This document shows positions 1 to 8,617 of a stretch of DNA of 64,000 bases, one piece after another; position 1 is the first letter of the stretch; the number at the start of each line of letters is the position of its first letter. The stretch lies in contig NZ_JBHUEO010000013.1 of the NCBI RefSeq assembly GCF_042680885.1, forward strand, positions 1 to 64,000. The letters run 5' to 3'. The DNA comes from Siminovitchia sediminis (lineage in GTDB: Bacteria > Bacillota > Bacilli > Bacillales > Bacillaceae_C). Position numbers and translations under genes: made by a program. The notes beneath the pieces are model-generated. The model did no database searches. It was not told the origin of the DNA and worked only from the letters and a program-made list of their open reading frames with translations.

Positions 1-55
1 CCTGAAAGTGGCGGGCATCCGCCAGCTGCTTTTAGGAAAAAAGCCCACAAATGCA

Positions 56-98
56 AAATCAGGAGGAGAAAAACGATTCGGTTTTCTCCTCCTGATTT
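56..98. terminator. Strong hairpin terminator of the gene left of the window
   Basis: Positions 56-72 and 82-98 are exact inverted repeats of 17 bp around a 9-nt loop, with T residues at the end of the right arm and just after it. It probably ends a transcript that enters from the left. Its A/T-rich arm ends also let it work from the other side. Confidence 0.75.
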
Positions 99-249
99 AT
101 TTTAGGGGCTATTTAGACAGCCCCATCTTTTTTGTTTATAAAAAAATCAGATGTTTTGTCTGAATATGCCGTCTCGTATATCATAAAATCACATGGATAT
201 TCCCTGTATCTGTGCATACGTTTTTGAAAAGATCAGGGGGGGAACCGGT

Positions 250-801
250 ATGTTTGTCCAAGTAGTAGATAAGGAGATTTATTTAAAGCTGGTTGACCAA
301 AATGATGCCGCCCGGCTTTTTGAATTGACAGACCGGTCAAGGAAGTATTTGCGCGCATGGCTTCCCTGGCTGGATGATATAAATAGCGTCCATGACACGA
401 GACGTTATATTACAGAGAGCCGGACCAGCTTTACCCAGCATAAAAGCATGAATACAGCTGTGGTTTATAAAGAAAAGGTTGTGGGCATTGCCGGCTTCAA
501 TGATTTTGACTGGAGCAACCGCTCGGGATCCGTCGGCTATTGGCTGGATCAGCATTATACAGGTAAAGGGATCATGATGCGTTCCGTCAGAGCACTTGTC
601 CATTACGGCTTTACAGAATTAAAATTAAACAGGATAGAAATTAGGGCGGCAGTGGAAAATTACAGAAGCCGTTCCATTCCGGAGCGTCTTGGTTTTGTGA
701 TGGAGGGCCGCATCCGTGAGGCCGAATGGCTGTATGATCATTTTGTAGATCATATCGTTTATGGAATGCTTGCACGAGAATGGAAAATGCCCTCAGCCTG
801 A
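250..801 (+). CDS. GNAT N-acetyltransferase, RimJ/RimL (YdaF) type
   Basis: 183-residue acetyl-CoA-dependent N-acetyltransferase. The ATG at 250 is chosen because a G-rich ribosome site (234-241) lies just upstream; an ATG at 193 in the same frame has none. The order of elements is that of RimL/YdaF proteins: an N-terminal strand with a YLKLV-type start, a GYWL strand, the acetyl-CoA loop around GKGIM, and a C-terminal RIEIRA...NYRSRSIPERLGF block followed by G-RIREAEW. B. subtilis YdaF is the closest match I can recall. Family members acetylate ribosomal-protein N termini, but many Bacillus paralogues act on small molecules, so the substrate is open. A second GNAT follows 50 bp downstream on the same strand, probably in one transcript. 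Confidence 0.85.
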   Translation: MFVQVVDKEIYLKLVDQNDAARLFELTDRSRKYLRAWLPWLDDINSVHDTRRYITESRTSFTQHKSMNTAVVYKEKVVGIAGFNDFDWSNRSGSVGYWLDQHYTGKGIMMRSVRALVHYGFTELKLNRIEIRAAVENYRSRSIPERLGFVMEGRIREAEWLYDHFVDHIVYGMLAREWKMPSA

Positions 802-850
802 GCGGACAACATTCAATAGACAGCTAGTTTCAAAGAAGGGGGACCCAGCG

Positions 851-1276
851 ATGGAATGGACAAAAGATCAATTTACAATTAGTGACGAACGCAGCCGTTT
901 AGATTTGGACATGGTGTGCCGTCTTCTTTGGGAAACATATTGGGCAGCCGACAGGCCGAGGGAGACGATTGAAAAAAGTATCGAACATTCGGTTTCCTTT
1001 GGGTTATACACGGATGGAAGACAAATCGGATATGCACGGGTGATTACTGACACAGTTGTTTTCTCCTGGCTGTTAGATTTTGTCATTGATGTTCCATACA
1101 GGGGACATGGCTTGGGGCAGTGGCTCCTGGACTGTATTTTAAATCACCCTGATATTCGAGAAACGAATATGAGCCTGGCCACAAAAGATGCCCACACATT
1201 TTATGAAAAATATGGATTTAAGCCAAATGAAACGATGAAAAGAATGAGTACGTTTAAGAAAGCTGTGACTTCATAA
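851..1276 (+). CDS. GNAT N-acetyltransferase
   Basis: 141-residue GNAT protein. ATG at 851 follows an AAGGGGGA ribosome site at 836-843; an upstream in-frame ATG at 761 lies inside the previous gene and is not credible. The acetyl-CoA binding loop is visible as YRGHGLGQWLL near residues 80-90, and the C-terminal Y-EKYGF segment is the usual beta6-alpha4 GNAT end. It is a compact single-domain member of the family that B. subtilis annotates as generic acetyltransferases. Nothing in the sequence fixes the acceptor substrate. It ends 50 bp before a bidirectional terminator shared with lipA. Confidence 0.85.
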   Translation: MEWTKDQFTISDERSRLDLDMVCRLLWETYWAADRPRETIEKSIEHSVSFGLYTDGRQIGYARVITDTVVFSWLLDFVIDVPYRGHGLGQWLLDCILNHPDIRETNMSLATKDAHTFYEKYGFKPNETMKRMSTFKKAVTS

Positions 1277-1327
1277 GAATTTTTGGGGGTATATCCGTCG
1301 GATCTTAATCATAACCCCCAAAAAAAA

Positions 1328-1357
1328 CCGCACCCGTTTAAAGGGATGCGGCTTTTT
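1328..1357. terminator. Bidirectional terminator between GNAT gene and lipA
   Basis: CCGCACCC (1328-1335) pairs with GGGATGCGG (1343-1351, one bulge). It is followed by CTTTTT on the plus strand, and read from the minus strand by eight T residues (1320-1327). A second, weaker pairing (1281-1290 with 1314-1323) sits just to the left. It ends both converging transcripts. Confidence 0.85.
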
Positions 1358-1424
1358 CCTAGAAGGAGTTTTTTTTGGCTGTAAGAGCCAGTTGAATATA
1401 TAAGGGTGTCGGGCTCTCGTATGT

Positions 1425-2369
1425 TTAAAAGGTAAAATCTGCCTCTTTGTTTTCCTGCTCTTCATAGCCCTTCATATATTTGATTCTTCTTTGGGCAGAA
1501 GCGGCATTGACCTGCTCGTCGGCGTGGTAAGATGAGCGAACGAGCGGTCCCGCTTCACAGTGACTGAATCCTTTGGATAATGCAATGTCTTTGAGCTCTG
1601 CAAATTCGTCCGGGTGGTAATAACGTTCTACCTTCAAATGTTTTTTCGTCGGCTGCAGATACTGGCCAATGGTCATGATGTCCACGTCATGTGCAAGCAG
1701 GTCATCCATAGTTTCCAAAATTTCTTCTTTTGTTTCTCCAAGACCGACCATAATGCTTGATTTGGTTGGAGTTTTAGGTGAAATTTCTTTTACGCGTTTT
1801 AACAATGTGAGAGACCGGTCATACATGGCCCGTGCACGGACACGGCGGGTTAAGCGCCGGACGGTTTCGATATTATGGTTAAAAATATCAGGAGCACTGG
1901 ACATTAAGGTGGACAGGCTTTCGTAGTCACCTTTCATGTCAGACGGAAGGATTTCGATCGTACAGCCCGGATTCACTTCCCGGATTCTTCGCACGGTTTC
2001 TGCGAAAACTGCTGCACCGCCGTCTTTCAGGTCATCACGGGCTACAGCCGTAACAACCACATGCTGCAGTCCCATAATTTTGACAGATTCTGCTACGCGT
2101 GCAGGCTCTCCCCAATCCAATTCAGTGGGAAGGCCCGTTTTTACCGCGCAAAAGCGGCAGCCCCTTGTACACGTATCACCTAAAATCATGAATGTCGCTG
2201 TTTTTCGTTCACTCCAGCATTCGTGAATATTCGGGCATCTCGCTTCTTCACAGACCGTGTTTAAGCTTTTTTCCCGCATCAGCTTTTTCAGGCCTGTATA
2301 GGACTCATTCGTATTGATCTTGATTTTTAACCAATCTGGCTTTCTAACGTATTCTTCATTTTTTGCCAT
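1425..2369 (-). CDS. lipA: Lipoyl synthase LipA
   Basis: 314-residue radical-SAM enzyme that inserts two sulfur atoms into protein-bound octanoyl groups to make lipoate for the E2 subunits of 2-oxoacid dehydrogenases and for GcvH. Both iron-sulfur clusters are visible: the auxiliary cluster cysteines C40, C45 and C51 (CEEARCPNIHEC) and the radical-SAM CxxxCxxC at C67, C71 and C74. The C-terminal RSSYH motif (278-282) supplies the serine ligand of the auxiliary cluster. Length is normal for Bacillus LipA. The gene starts 14 nt inside the end of lipM, so the two are translationally coupled and catalyse consecutive steps. The ORF ends about 70 bp before the shared terminator. Confidence 0.98.
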   Translation of the reverse strand: MAKNEEYVRKPDWLKIKINTNESYTGLKKLMREKSLNTVCEEARCPNIHECWSERKTATFMILGDTCTRGCRFCAVKTGLPTELDWGEPARVAESVKIMGLQHVVVTAVARDDLKDGGAAVFAETVRRIREVNPGCTIEILPSDMKGDYESLSTLMSSAPDIFNHNIETVRRLTRRVRARAMYDRSLTLLKRVKEISPKTPTKSSIMVGLGETKEEILETMDDLLAHDVDIMTIGQYLQPTKKHLKVERYYHPDEFAELKDIALSKGFSHCEAGPLVRSSYHADEQVNAASAQRRIKYMKGYEEQENKEADFTF

Positions 2370-3201
2370 GAGCCAACACTCTCTTTCGATAATTTATATT
2401 CCAATCATCAGACCGGTATTTTGATTCTGCCAGTTCCTGTACCTCGGCCCATTGCTCTTTGGTCAGTTCAAACGGAACAAGTTCCAGGTTCAAAGCTTTT
2501 TCGAAGCCGGTTTGAAAAGCTTTTACAGCCATGTCATAGGTAACAGGGCGGCCGGCAGCTTCGTTGATGCTGATCGCTTTATTGGAAAAAACCGAACGTT
2601 TTCTTTCCCTTGTCTCTTCATCAGAGAACCGAAATAGATCAAACAGCATTTGTTGATCTATGGTGAATGGAAGAGACCCGTGCTGCAGCAGAACACCTTT
2701 TTTCCGAGTTTGGGCATGGCCTGAAATTTTTTTTCCATCCACAAGCATTTCATAATCAGACGGCCTTTCAAAACAGACGGCGGTCCGTTCTACAAAGCGC
2801 TCTTTTGGAATCGAGTAGTCTGCCTGAATACCCAATTGGTTAAACCCTTCCATAATCCCCTTGGATAATTCGTAATAGGCTTCCCGGACAGACTGGGATA
2901 TGTACGGCTTGTCTTCTGAAACAATCACACTGTATGTTAATTCATCGTCATGTAACACGGCGCTTCCGCCTGTTTGGCGGCGAACAAACTGGCAGCCATG
3001 CCGCTTGACACCGTCCATATCGATCGTACGGTCTACTTTTTGAAAATGGCCGACGGAAAGGGTTGGCGTGGACCAGCCGTAAAAGCGTAAAACAGGAGGG
3101 ATTTTCCCTTCACTGTGCCAGTTCAACAATGCTTCATCCATCGCCATATTGACCGCAGCGTCATCGTGGCCTGAGTGCAATAACCCCCATGTATCCTTCA
3201 T
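2356..3201 (-). CDS. lipM: Octanoyltransferase LipM
   Basis: 281-residue cofactor transferase of the LplA/BirA fold that moves octanoate from acyl-carrier protein to GcvH in the Bacillus lipoate assembly route. Visible marks are the RRQTGG loop (74-79), the conserved lysine in GKKISG (near 158), and the AVCFERPSDYE block whose Cys143 is the expected acyl-enzyme nucleophile. A cysteine at this point separates LipM from LplA ligases. The sequence tracks B. subtilis LipM along its whole length. The ATG at 3201 follows a TAAGGAG ribosome site. It overlaps lipA by 14 nt, so synthesis of octanoyl-protein and its sulfuration are made from one message. The next gene upstream, sodC, is divergent. Confidence 0.96.
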   Translation of the reverse strand: MKDTWGLLHSGHDDAAVNMAMDEALLNWHSEGKIPPVLRFYGWSTPTLSVGHFQKVDRTIDMDGVKRHGCQFVRRQTGGSAVLHDDELTYSVIVSEDKPYISQSVREAYYELSKGIMEGFNQLGIQADYSIPKERFVERTAVCFERPSDYEMLVDGKKISGHAQTRKKGVLLQHGSLPFTIDQQMLFDLFRFSDEETRERKRSVFSNKAISINEAAGRPVTYDMAVKAFQTGFEKALNLELVPFELTKEQWAEVQELAESKYRSDDWNINYRKRVLAHGKK

Positions 3202-3363
3202 TTGACCAACTCCTTACGGGATTCCGAAAACAACCCAATATTGATTTTATCTTAACGAACCCAAGAACATAAGTAAAGTTAGCCGCTTGGCTGACGGATG
3301 GGAGTATAAATCTGGAGCGGACCGCCCATACAGTTAATAACTTTTTCAAAAAGGAGGCATCTG

Positions 3364-3942
3364 ATGTTGAGAAAAATGATCGTACCTGCAGTGCTGTTAC
3401 TGTTATGGTTAGGCGCGTGCAGTGGAAATCAAGAATCGGCTGATCCGGAAAAACAAGATGAAGCGGCGCCAGTGAGTGCTGAAAAACCCATGAATATACA
3501 ATTAATCAATACTGAAGGGAAAAAAGTGGGTGAGGCGGAGCTGTCAGAAACCCCGAGGGGCATCGCTATTCATGTGAAAGCGGAAGGACTAGAGCCGGGG
3601 AAAAAGGCCATACATATTCACGAAACAGGAAAATGTGAGCCGCCTGATTTTCAATCAGCCGGCAGCCATTTTAACCCTGCGGCAAAGGAGCATGGATTTC
3701 ACAATCCAAAAGGATACCATGCAGGAGATTTGCCTAATATTGAAATATCATCTGAAGGAACGATTGATACGGTGATTAGAACAGCGGATGTAACATTGGA
3801 GCGTGGGAAACCGAATTCGTTATTGGACAAAGACGGCAGTGCCCTTGTCATTCATGCCGGAGCCGATGATTATGTGACCGATCCTGCTGGAAACGCCGGG
3901 GATCGGATCGTTTGCGGCGTAATTATGAAAGAAGGAAATTAA
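3364..3942 (+). CDS. sodC: Copper/zinc superoxide dismutase lipoprotein
   Basis: 192-residue secreted lipoprotein with a signal sequence ending in the lipobox LGAC (Cys19), then a CuZn-SOD domain. The expected copper ligands H84, H86 and H164, the bridging H102, the zinc-site histidines near 110-119 and D122 are all present, as are the disulfide cysteines C91 and C184 and the active-site arginine R181 in GDRIVCGV. B. subtilis YojM is known to have lost copper ligands; this protein has not, so it is probably an active superoxide dismutase at the outer membrane face. Ribosome site AAAGGAGG precedes the ATG. It is monocistronic, closed by a hairpin terminator. Confidence 0.93.
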   Translation: MLRKMIVPAVLLLLWLGACSGNQESADPEKQDEAAPVSAEKPMNIQLINTEGKKVGEAELSETPRGIAIHVKAEGLEPGKKAIHIHETGKCEPPDFQSAGSHFNPAAKEHGFHNPKGYHAGDLPNIEISSEGTIDTVIRTADVTLERGKPNSLLDKDGSALVIHAGADDYVTDPAGNAGDRIVCGVIMKEGN

Positions 3943-3956
3943 ACCTGGAAACAACA

Positions 3957-4001
3957 CTCCCCTGCAGGTCATGTATGAGGCCTCATCAAGGGGAGCTTTT
4001 T
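3957..4001 (+). terminator. sodC terminator
   Basis: CTCCCCT (3957-3963) pairs with AGGGGAG (3989-3995), followed by CTTTTTAT. The loop contains a second perfect palindrome, ATGAGGCCTCAT. Confidence 0.75.
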
Positions 4002-4097
4002 ATGTCGTTACTTAAATTACTGTGAAGTACTGGATCAGCAGGAATTCGTTCGCTCAGGAATTGAATGTTTATGGAAGGTTTTTAGGAGAAGGTAAAA

Positions 4098-4259
4098 TGA
4101 AAGGTGTACTGGTGTTATCGTTCCAGGTGAGGAAAAGTTGGCGTTGAAAGGTAACGTATCGTCGATCATCGTTCCCGAAATTAGGAGAACCCCGATTGAT
4201 CTATCGTTATTCGTTCCCGAAGGTAGAACAACCTCGTTAAAAGGGAACGCATCCCTCCA
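4098..4259. repeat. Degenerate ~50-bp intergenic repeat, locus 1
   Basis: The 560-bp gap between sodC and mntD holds no convincing gene. It contains at least three degenerate units: TGAAAGGT recurs at 4098 and 4145, and CGTTCC(C) at 4119, 4170 and 4212 (spacing about 42-51 bp). The segment ATTCGTTCCCGAAGGTAGAA at 4209 is almost the same as ATTCGTTTCCGAACGATAGAA-like sequence at 59694, in another gene-free gap. Function unknown. Confidence 0.6.
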
Positions 4260-4502
4260 AGTCTTATTTTGTAAAATGATTTTGGCTGGTTGTTTTGTCT
4301 ATTTTGAATGTATCCCAGTGGGCGGCATGATGCATGATAAGCCCGGAAAGCGAGCCAGGCGTGATAAAACCTGGCTTCTTTCCTCAAATATCATAGCCTG
4401 TAGTCAATAGGAATACATCCGGCCGTCAGACATCCGTATGTTCCCCCGCAGCCGCCTATCCCCGAAAAAACCATTCAAATGTAGATGCTCTTCGTACTGT
4501 TT

Positions 4503-5387
4503 TTAACCACCGGACGACTGTACTTTCCTTTTGGCCAAACACTTCGACAGAAGGCCATGAACAGGTGAAAAAAGGAAGACAAGGGCAAAAATCCCTCCGG
4601 CTGTTACGGCCATGGCCCCGGCAATAGATACATTAAATGCCACGGCACCAAAGTAACCGATCACAGCACTTAGAGCGCCGATCAGTGCACTGAGCCACAG
4701 CATGACGTGCAGTTTATCCGTCAGCAAATAAGCTGTTGCACCGGGTACAATGAGCATGGCCACGACCAAAATGACCCCCACACTGTCAAAGGAAGCCACG
4801 GTTGTAAGGGAAACCATCCCCATCATCAAATAATGAATGAGGAGGACCGGAATCCCGATGGCAGCTGCCATCTGCGGGTCAAATGAAGAAATTTTAAATT
4901 CTTTATAAAATAAAGTAATGAGCAAGAGATTGAGAGACAATACGAATCCCAGCATCCAGACTGCTTTGGGACCCATATTTATTCCGTTCCAAGTCACCGT
5001 ATCCCACGGGATAAACGTGATGTCGCCCATGAGAGCGTGATTCACATCCAAGTGAACGTTTCCGGCAAACATGGAGATCAGAATGACCCCGACTGCAAAG
5101 AGGGCGGTAAATACTACCCCAATGGCTGCATCGGATTGTACGCCGCTAGAGTGCAAAAGCTGAACAAAGAAGGCTGTCAGCAATCCGACAATCGTTGCCC
5201 CGATCAGCATATACACCCCGTTTATCGACTGACTGATAAGAAAAGCCAGCACAATGCCCAGCAAAACGGTATGACTGATGGCGTCTGCGAGCATGGCCAT
5301 TTTCCGCAATATGAGGAAGCAACCGGTAATTCCGCATGTAATGCCAACCAATGAGCCGGTTAAAATGATCCACGCTTCATAACTCAT
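4503..5387 (-). CDS. mntD: Manganese ABC transporter permease MntD
   Basis: 294-residue integral membrane permease of the ABC-3 (zinc/manganese/iron) family, last gene of the mnt operon. It has about eight to nine hydrophobic helices, the family segment ISHTVLLGIVLAF near the N terminus, and the FKEFKISSFDPQMAAAIG stretch that forms the cytoplasmic coupling region facing the ATPase. I place the start at the ATG at 5387, since AAAGGA lies 9 nt upstream; a TTG six bases earlier is also in frame. The start lies inside mntC. It should form a heterodimeric channel with MntC. No strong terminator is seen after it. Confidence 0.9.
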   Translation of the reverse strand: MSYEAWIILTGSLVGITCGITGCFLILRKMAMLADAISHTVLLGIVLAFLISQSINGVYMLIGATIVGLLTAFFVQLLHSSGVQSDAAIGVVFTALFAVGVILISMFAGNVHLDVNHALMGDITFIPWDTVTWNGINMGPKAVWMLGFVLSLNLLLITLFYKEFKISSFDPQMAAAIGIPVLLIHYLMMGMVSLTTVASFDSVGVILVVAMLIVPGATAYLLTDKLHVMLWLSALIGALSAVIGYFGAVAFNVSIAGAMAVTAGGIFALVFLFSPVHGLLSKCLAKRKVQSSGG

Positions 5388-6687
5388 TTGCAACGTTCCT
5401 TTCTTTTATACGTTGGGTACGATACATATATAAGGGTTCACGTCCGTATTGCCTAAGTTTTTCTTGCAGTTTCTCTTTTAACTGAGGGGATATTTTCTCC
5501 ATATCAAACTGCTTATCTTCCATGTCCGGAAGGGCAAATTCACGTTCATGCATTAAATACACTTCATATAAGCGCTGATTCAATGTATGCTGATAGGCTG
5601 ATTTGAGCCCGCCCTCTGTCAGAATCACGGATCCTTTTTCATGTTGTTTGATCAGCAGCTCCCGCTTCAGTTGTTTCATAGCCCATTGGAAAAAAACGGT
5701 TCCGAACGGCCTGCGCTTCATTAGTTTATCCAAAGGAACATCGCAGCTGTTCGTCTCTTCGTACAGCTCATACAATGATATTAATACGGCTTTTTTTGCC
5801 GTTTCTTTTTGGACTTGAATATGGTGCAGCATTTTGGCCAGGAGGCCTCTTCTCGGAGCCAATAACAGTGAGAATAGAAAAATCATCGTCTCTGCTACTA
5901 CAATGATCGGACCTGTAGCCAATTTTTCGGCCTGTGTGCTGAGCAAGGTTCCGCAGACACCGGAGAACCCTCCCACTGCACCTGAAATGAAGATCATATG
6001 GCTGAGACGGTCAGTCCAGTATCTGGCTGCGATGGCAGGGGTGATAAGCATAGCTGACATAAGAACTACACCAACGGCCTGAATGCCGATCACGACAGCG
6101 CCGACGATCAGAACCATAAGAAGACCATTCATCCACTTGACCGGCATGCCAATCCCTTGAGCAAATTGCGGATCAAAGCTGAGTAACTTAAACTCCTTAA
6201 AAAATAACAATGTGATAAGAAGTAAAACCGCCCCTGTACCTGTAATGAATTGAACATCACTGCCTACGAGAGCCGCTGCCTTTCCAAAAATAAAGTCATT
6301 TAAGCCGCTTTTATTGCCTCCGGGAGCCTGCGTGATACGTGTCAGCAAGACAATGCCAAAACCGAAAAATACGGACAGCGTAAGGCCGATCGCCGTATCT
6401 TCTTTTATTCTTGACTGTTTGGAAATCAGTTGTATGAAATATGCAGCCAATAATCCGGCCAAGGCTGCGCCGGCCAAGAACAGCGGCATGGATTTTTCTC
6501 CATGCAAAATAAAAGCTATACAGACGCCGGGCAATGCCGCATGTGCCATGGCGTCTCCGATCAGGCTTTGCTTTCTTAGCAGTGCAAAACTGCCGAGAAC
6601 ACCGCTTGTAATTCCCAGCAGCATTGTGCCAAACAGTACCCACCGGGTATTGGCGTCTGTCAGCAAGGCGAACCATTCTTGTGCCAT
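5377..6687 (-). CDS. mntC: Manganese ABC transporter permease MntC with cytosolic C-terminal extension
   Basis: 436-residue protein. Residues 1 to about 285 are an ABC-3 permease with SLIGDAMAHAALPG near the N terminus and the coupling segment FKEFKLLSFDPQFAQGIG. Residues from about 290 on form a soluble tail, predicted by eye to contain a winged-helix-like region (LISLYELYEETNSCDVPLDKL... then a repeat of basic and acidic helices). B. subtilis MntC has the same long form, so this is family-typical rather than a fusion artefact. The tail may sense metal or bind the ATPase; this is inference. The ATG at 6687 follows AGGAGGGAC. The gene overlaps mntD by about 10 bp. Confidence 0.9.
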   Translation of the reverse strand: MAQEWFALLTDANTRWVLFGTMLLGITSGVLGSFALLRKQSLIGDAMAHAALPGVCIAFILHGEKSMPLFLAGAALAGLLAAYFIQLISKQSRIKEDTAIGLTLSVFFGFGIVLLTRITQAPGGNKSGLNDFIFGKAAALVGSDVQFITGTGAVLLLITLLFFKEFKLLSFDPQFAQGIGMPVKWMNGLLMVLIVGAVVIGIQAVGVVLMSAMLITPAIAARYWTDRLSHMIFISGAVGGFSGVCGTLLSTQAEKLATGPIIVVAETMIFLFSLLLAPRRGLLAKMLHHIQVQKETAKKAVLISLYELYEETNSCDVPLDKLMKRRPFGTVFFQWAMKQLKRELLIKQHEKGSVILTEGGLKSAYQHTLNQRLYEVYLMHEREFALPDMEDKQFDMEKISPQLKEKLQEKLRQYGREPLYMYRTQRIKERNVANEL

Positions 6688-6704
6688 GGGGCGTCCCTCC
6701 TGTT

Positions 6705-7454
6705 TTAAGATTGGTTGATGGAAGCCGTGCCTTTTTCCAAAAAAGCCAGTCGGCTTCCGTACGTTTTTTGCAAGTTTTCGACGGTGAAAACCTCTTGGGT
6801 CGGGCCTGCTTCCAACAGGCGCTTATTAAGGAGCAATGTCCAATCAAAATACTCCGTCACTGTCTGTAAATCATGATGGACCACAAGGACTGTTTTTCCC
6901 TGGTTTTTTAACTCGTTCAAAATGGAAATAATCGCTTTTTCGGTAGCAGCATCTACACCGGCAAATGGTTCATCCATGAAGTAAACAGTGGCATCCTGTG
7001 CAAGGGCACGGGCCAGAAATACCCGCTGCTGCTGACCGCCGGACAATTGTCTGATTTGCCGTCCGGCATAGGCAGACATGCCGACTTTTTCCAGGCATTC
7101 TTCGGCATAGGCAATATCTTTTTTCGAAGGCCTTTTTATCCATCCTACATGCCCGTATCTTCCCATTAAAACAACGTCCAGCGCGTTCGTGGGGAAATCC
7201 CAGTCAACTTCTCCGCGCTGAGGAACATACCCGATTAATTTCCGCTGTTTTGAATAAGGTTTTCCGTAGATTTCCACATGTCCGCTCGCTTTTGGTACAA
7301 GCCCGAGAATTGATTTAATCAGTGTGGATTTTCCCGCACCATTCGGACCGATGATACTGATGAGTTTGCCTTCCGGCACTGCAAAGCTTACTTCGATAAG
7401 AACCGGTTTTTTATGATAGGCAACTGTGATATTTTCAACTCTCAGCGGTTCCAT
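6705..7454 (-). CDS. mntB: Manganese ABC transporter ATP-binding protein MntB
   Basis: 249-residue ABC ATPase that energises the MntC/MntD channel. Walker A is GPNGAGKST near residue 37, the signature is LSGGQQQR, Walker B is VYFMDEPFAGVD, and the switch histidine follows in VVHHDL. The tyrosine/arginine-rich YVPQRGEVDWDFP block between Walker A and signature is typical of the zinc/manganese subfamily. The ribosome site AAGGAGG precedes the start. It lies 14 bp after mntA and 17 bp before mntC, inside a compact operon. Metal choice (Mn rather than Zn) is inferred from closeness to B. subtilis MntB and from the MntR-like operator upstream. Confidence 0.94.
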   Translation of the reverse strand: MEPLRVENITVAYHKKPVLIEVSFAVPEGKLISIIGPNGAGKSTLIKSILGLVPKASGHVEIYGKPYSKQRKLIGYVPQRGEVDWDFPTNALDVVLMGRYGHVGWIKRPSKKDIAYAEECLEKVGMSAYAGRQIRQLSGGQQQRVFLARALAQDATVYFMDEPFAGVDAATEKAIISILNELKNQGKTVLVVHHDLQTVTEYFDWTLLLNKRLLEAGPTQEVFTVENLQKTYGSRLAFLEKGTASINQS

Positions 7455-7468
7455 TCATTGGTACCTCC

Positions 7469-8401
7469 TTATTTTAAGGACTGTTGAATCGTCCGGATAT
7501 TATGTTTAAACATGCCAATATACGTTCCCTCTTCAGTTCCTTCTTCTCCCATGGCATCAGAATACAATTCTCCTCCGATCACCACATCGTGGCCTTTTTC
7601 TTTGGCCCCTTCCACAACAGCATTGATGGATCTTTCGGAAATAGAACTTTCCACAAACACAGCCTTAATTTCACGCTCCACGAGCAGATTGACAATGTTC
7701 TGAACATCTTTAATGCCATATTCAGAGTCGGTGCTTAATCCTTGCAGTCCTTTGACCTCTATGTCATAGGCATTGCCGAAATAATGAAACGCATCATGGG
7801 CAGTGACTAATACCCGGCTTTGTTCCGGAATGTCTGCGAGCATCTCCTTGGCCCACTCATCCACTTCCGCCAATTCATTTTTGTAGCTGTCGCCGTTGGC
7901 GGCGTACTGATCGGCATGTTCCGGATCGACTTCACTTAACCCTTCAACCACTTCATCAACGGCATATTGCCAAAGCCCGGCGTCAAACCAAATATGCGGG
8001 TCATATGCATCTTTGCCCTCTTTAATCAGTTTCTCTTCCGGAACAGCATCGGACACTGCACGGACCGGCTTTTGGTCTTGCATCTTTTCTAGGATCTCTC
8101 CCATCTTACCTTCCAGGTGAAGACCATTGTAAAAAATAAGGTCGGCCTCGCTTAATTTCCCGATATCCTGTTGAGTGGCCTGGTATAGGTGAGGATCCGT
8201 TCCCGGTCCCATCAGACTGTCAGCTTCCACGTATTCTCCGCCGACATGATTGACAATATCACCGACTTGAGATGTAGTAGATGTCACCTTGATTTTTTTT
8301 CCTTCATCCGTTTGAGCCCCTGAGTCAGTTGCTGCTCCCGAGCAGGCAGTTATGACAGAGAAAGTCCATAAAACAGCCAGCCACATCAATAATTTTTTCA
8401 T
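7469..8401 (-). CDS. mntA: Manganese-binding lipoprotein MntA
   Basis: 310-residue cluster A-I solute-binding lipoprotein, first gene of the operon. A hydrophobic signal ends in the lipobox ITAC (Cys20). Metal ligands expected for the family are visible: His in GTDPHLYQ, His in DPHIWFD, Glu in VFVESSIS and Asp in GGELYSDAMG. The mature protein is rich in Asp and Glu, common in surface proteins of salt- or alkali-tolerant bacilli. I choose the ATG at 8401, seven bases after AAAGGAG, over a TTG one codon upstream. Its promoter and operator are listed separately. Confidence 0.94.
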   Translation of the reverse strand: MKKLLMWLAVLWTFSVITACSGAATDSGAQTDEGKKIKVTSTTSQVGDIVNHVGGEYVEADSLMGPGTDPHLYQATQQDIGKLSEADLIFYNGLHLEGKMGEILEKMQDQKPVRAVSDAVPEEKLIKEGKDAYDPHIWFDAGLWQYAVDEVVEGLSEVDPEHADQYAANGDSYKNELAEVDEWAKEMLADIPEQSRVLVTAHDAFHYFGNAYDIEVKGLQGLSTDSEYGIKDVQNIVNLLVEREIKAVFVESSISERSINAVVEGAKEKGHDVVIGGELYSDAMGEEGTEEGTYIGMFKHNIRTIQQSLK

Positions 8402-8460
8402 CAATAGTCTCCTTTCAAAAAATGGATTGTTGATTTATAAACATTCCTTTGGCAGCAAAA

Positions 8461-8475
8461 GTTGCCTTAGGCAAA
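8461..8475 (-). promoter_or_regulatory. MntR-like operator in the mntA leader
   Basis: TTGCCTTAGGCAA (8462-8474) is a perfect palindrome with a T-rich border, very close to the known MntR box core TTTGCCTTAAGGCAAA. A related half site, AGTTTACCTA, follows at 8479. It sits about 20-30 nt downstream of the predicted transcription start, so repression would be by blocking early elongation. Confidence 0.8.
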
Positions 8476-8500
8476 TATAGTTTACCTACCGCATAATTAA

Positions 8501-8529
8501 ATCATATGCAAGATAAAGTTTGTCGTCAA
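8501..8529 (-). promoter_or_regulatory. Sigma-A promoter of mntABCD
   Basis: Read on the minus strand: -35 TTGACG (8529-8524), 17-bp spacer, -10 TATGAT (8506-8501). The match and spacing are near ideal. Transcription should begin near 8494. Confidence 0.85.
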
Positions 8530-8561
8530 CAATAAATTTGACCTCACGCAACTTTTTGTTA

Positions 8562-8609
8562 AAAAAATAAAAAGCTGCCTGAAAAACCGGTGGTTTTTCA
8601 AACAGCCTT
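8562..8609 (-). terminator. Terminator of the PuuP-like permease gene
   Basis: On the minus strand, GGCTG and GAAAAACC pair with GGTTTTTC and CAGC around a 3-nt loop. The stem is followed by TTTTTATTTTTTT. Confidence 0.88.
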
Positions 8610-8617
8610 TGTTTCTA

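Noticed and set aside
1..55. Short open frames and a small hairpin (TGGCGG-GCAT-CCGCCA, 9-24) at the left edge
   Set aside because: Too little sequence to tell whether it is the end of a gene or only part of a terminator region.
4138..4410. 90-codon plus-strand frame between sodC and mntD
   Set aside because: No ribosome site, lies across the degenerate 50-bp repeats, and the product has no family-like pattern.
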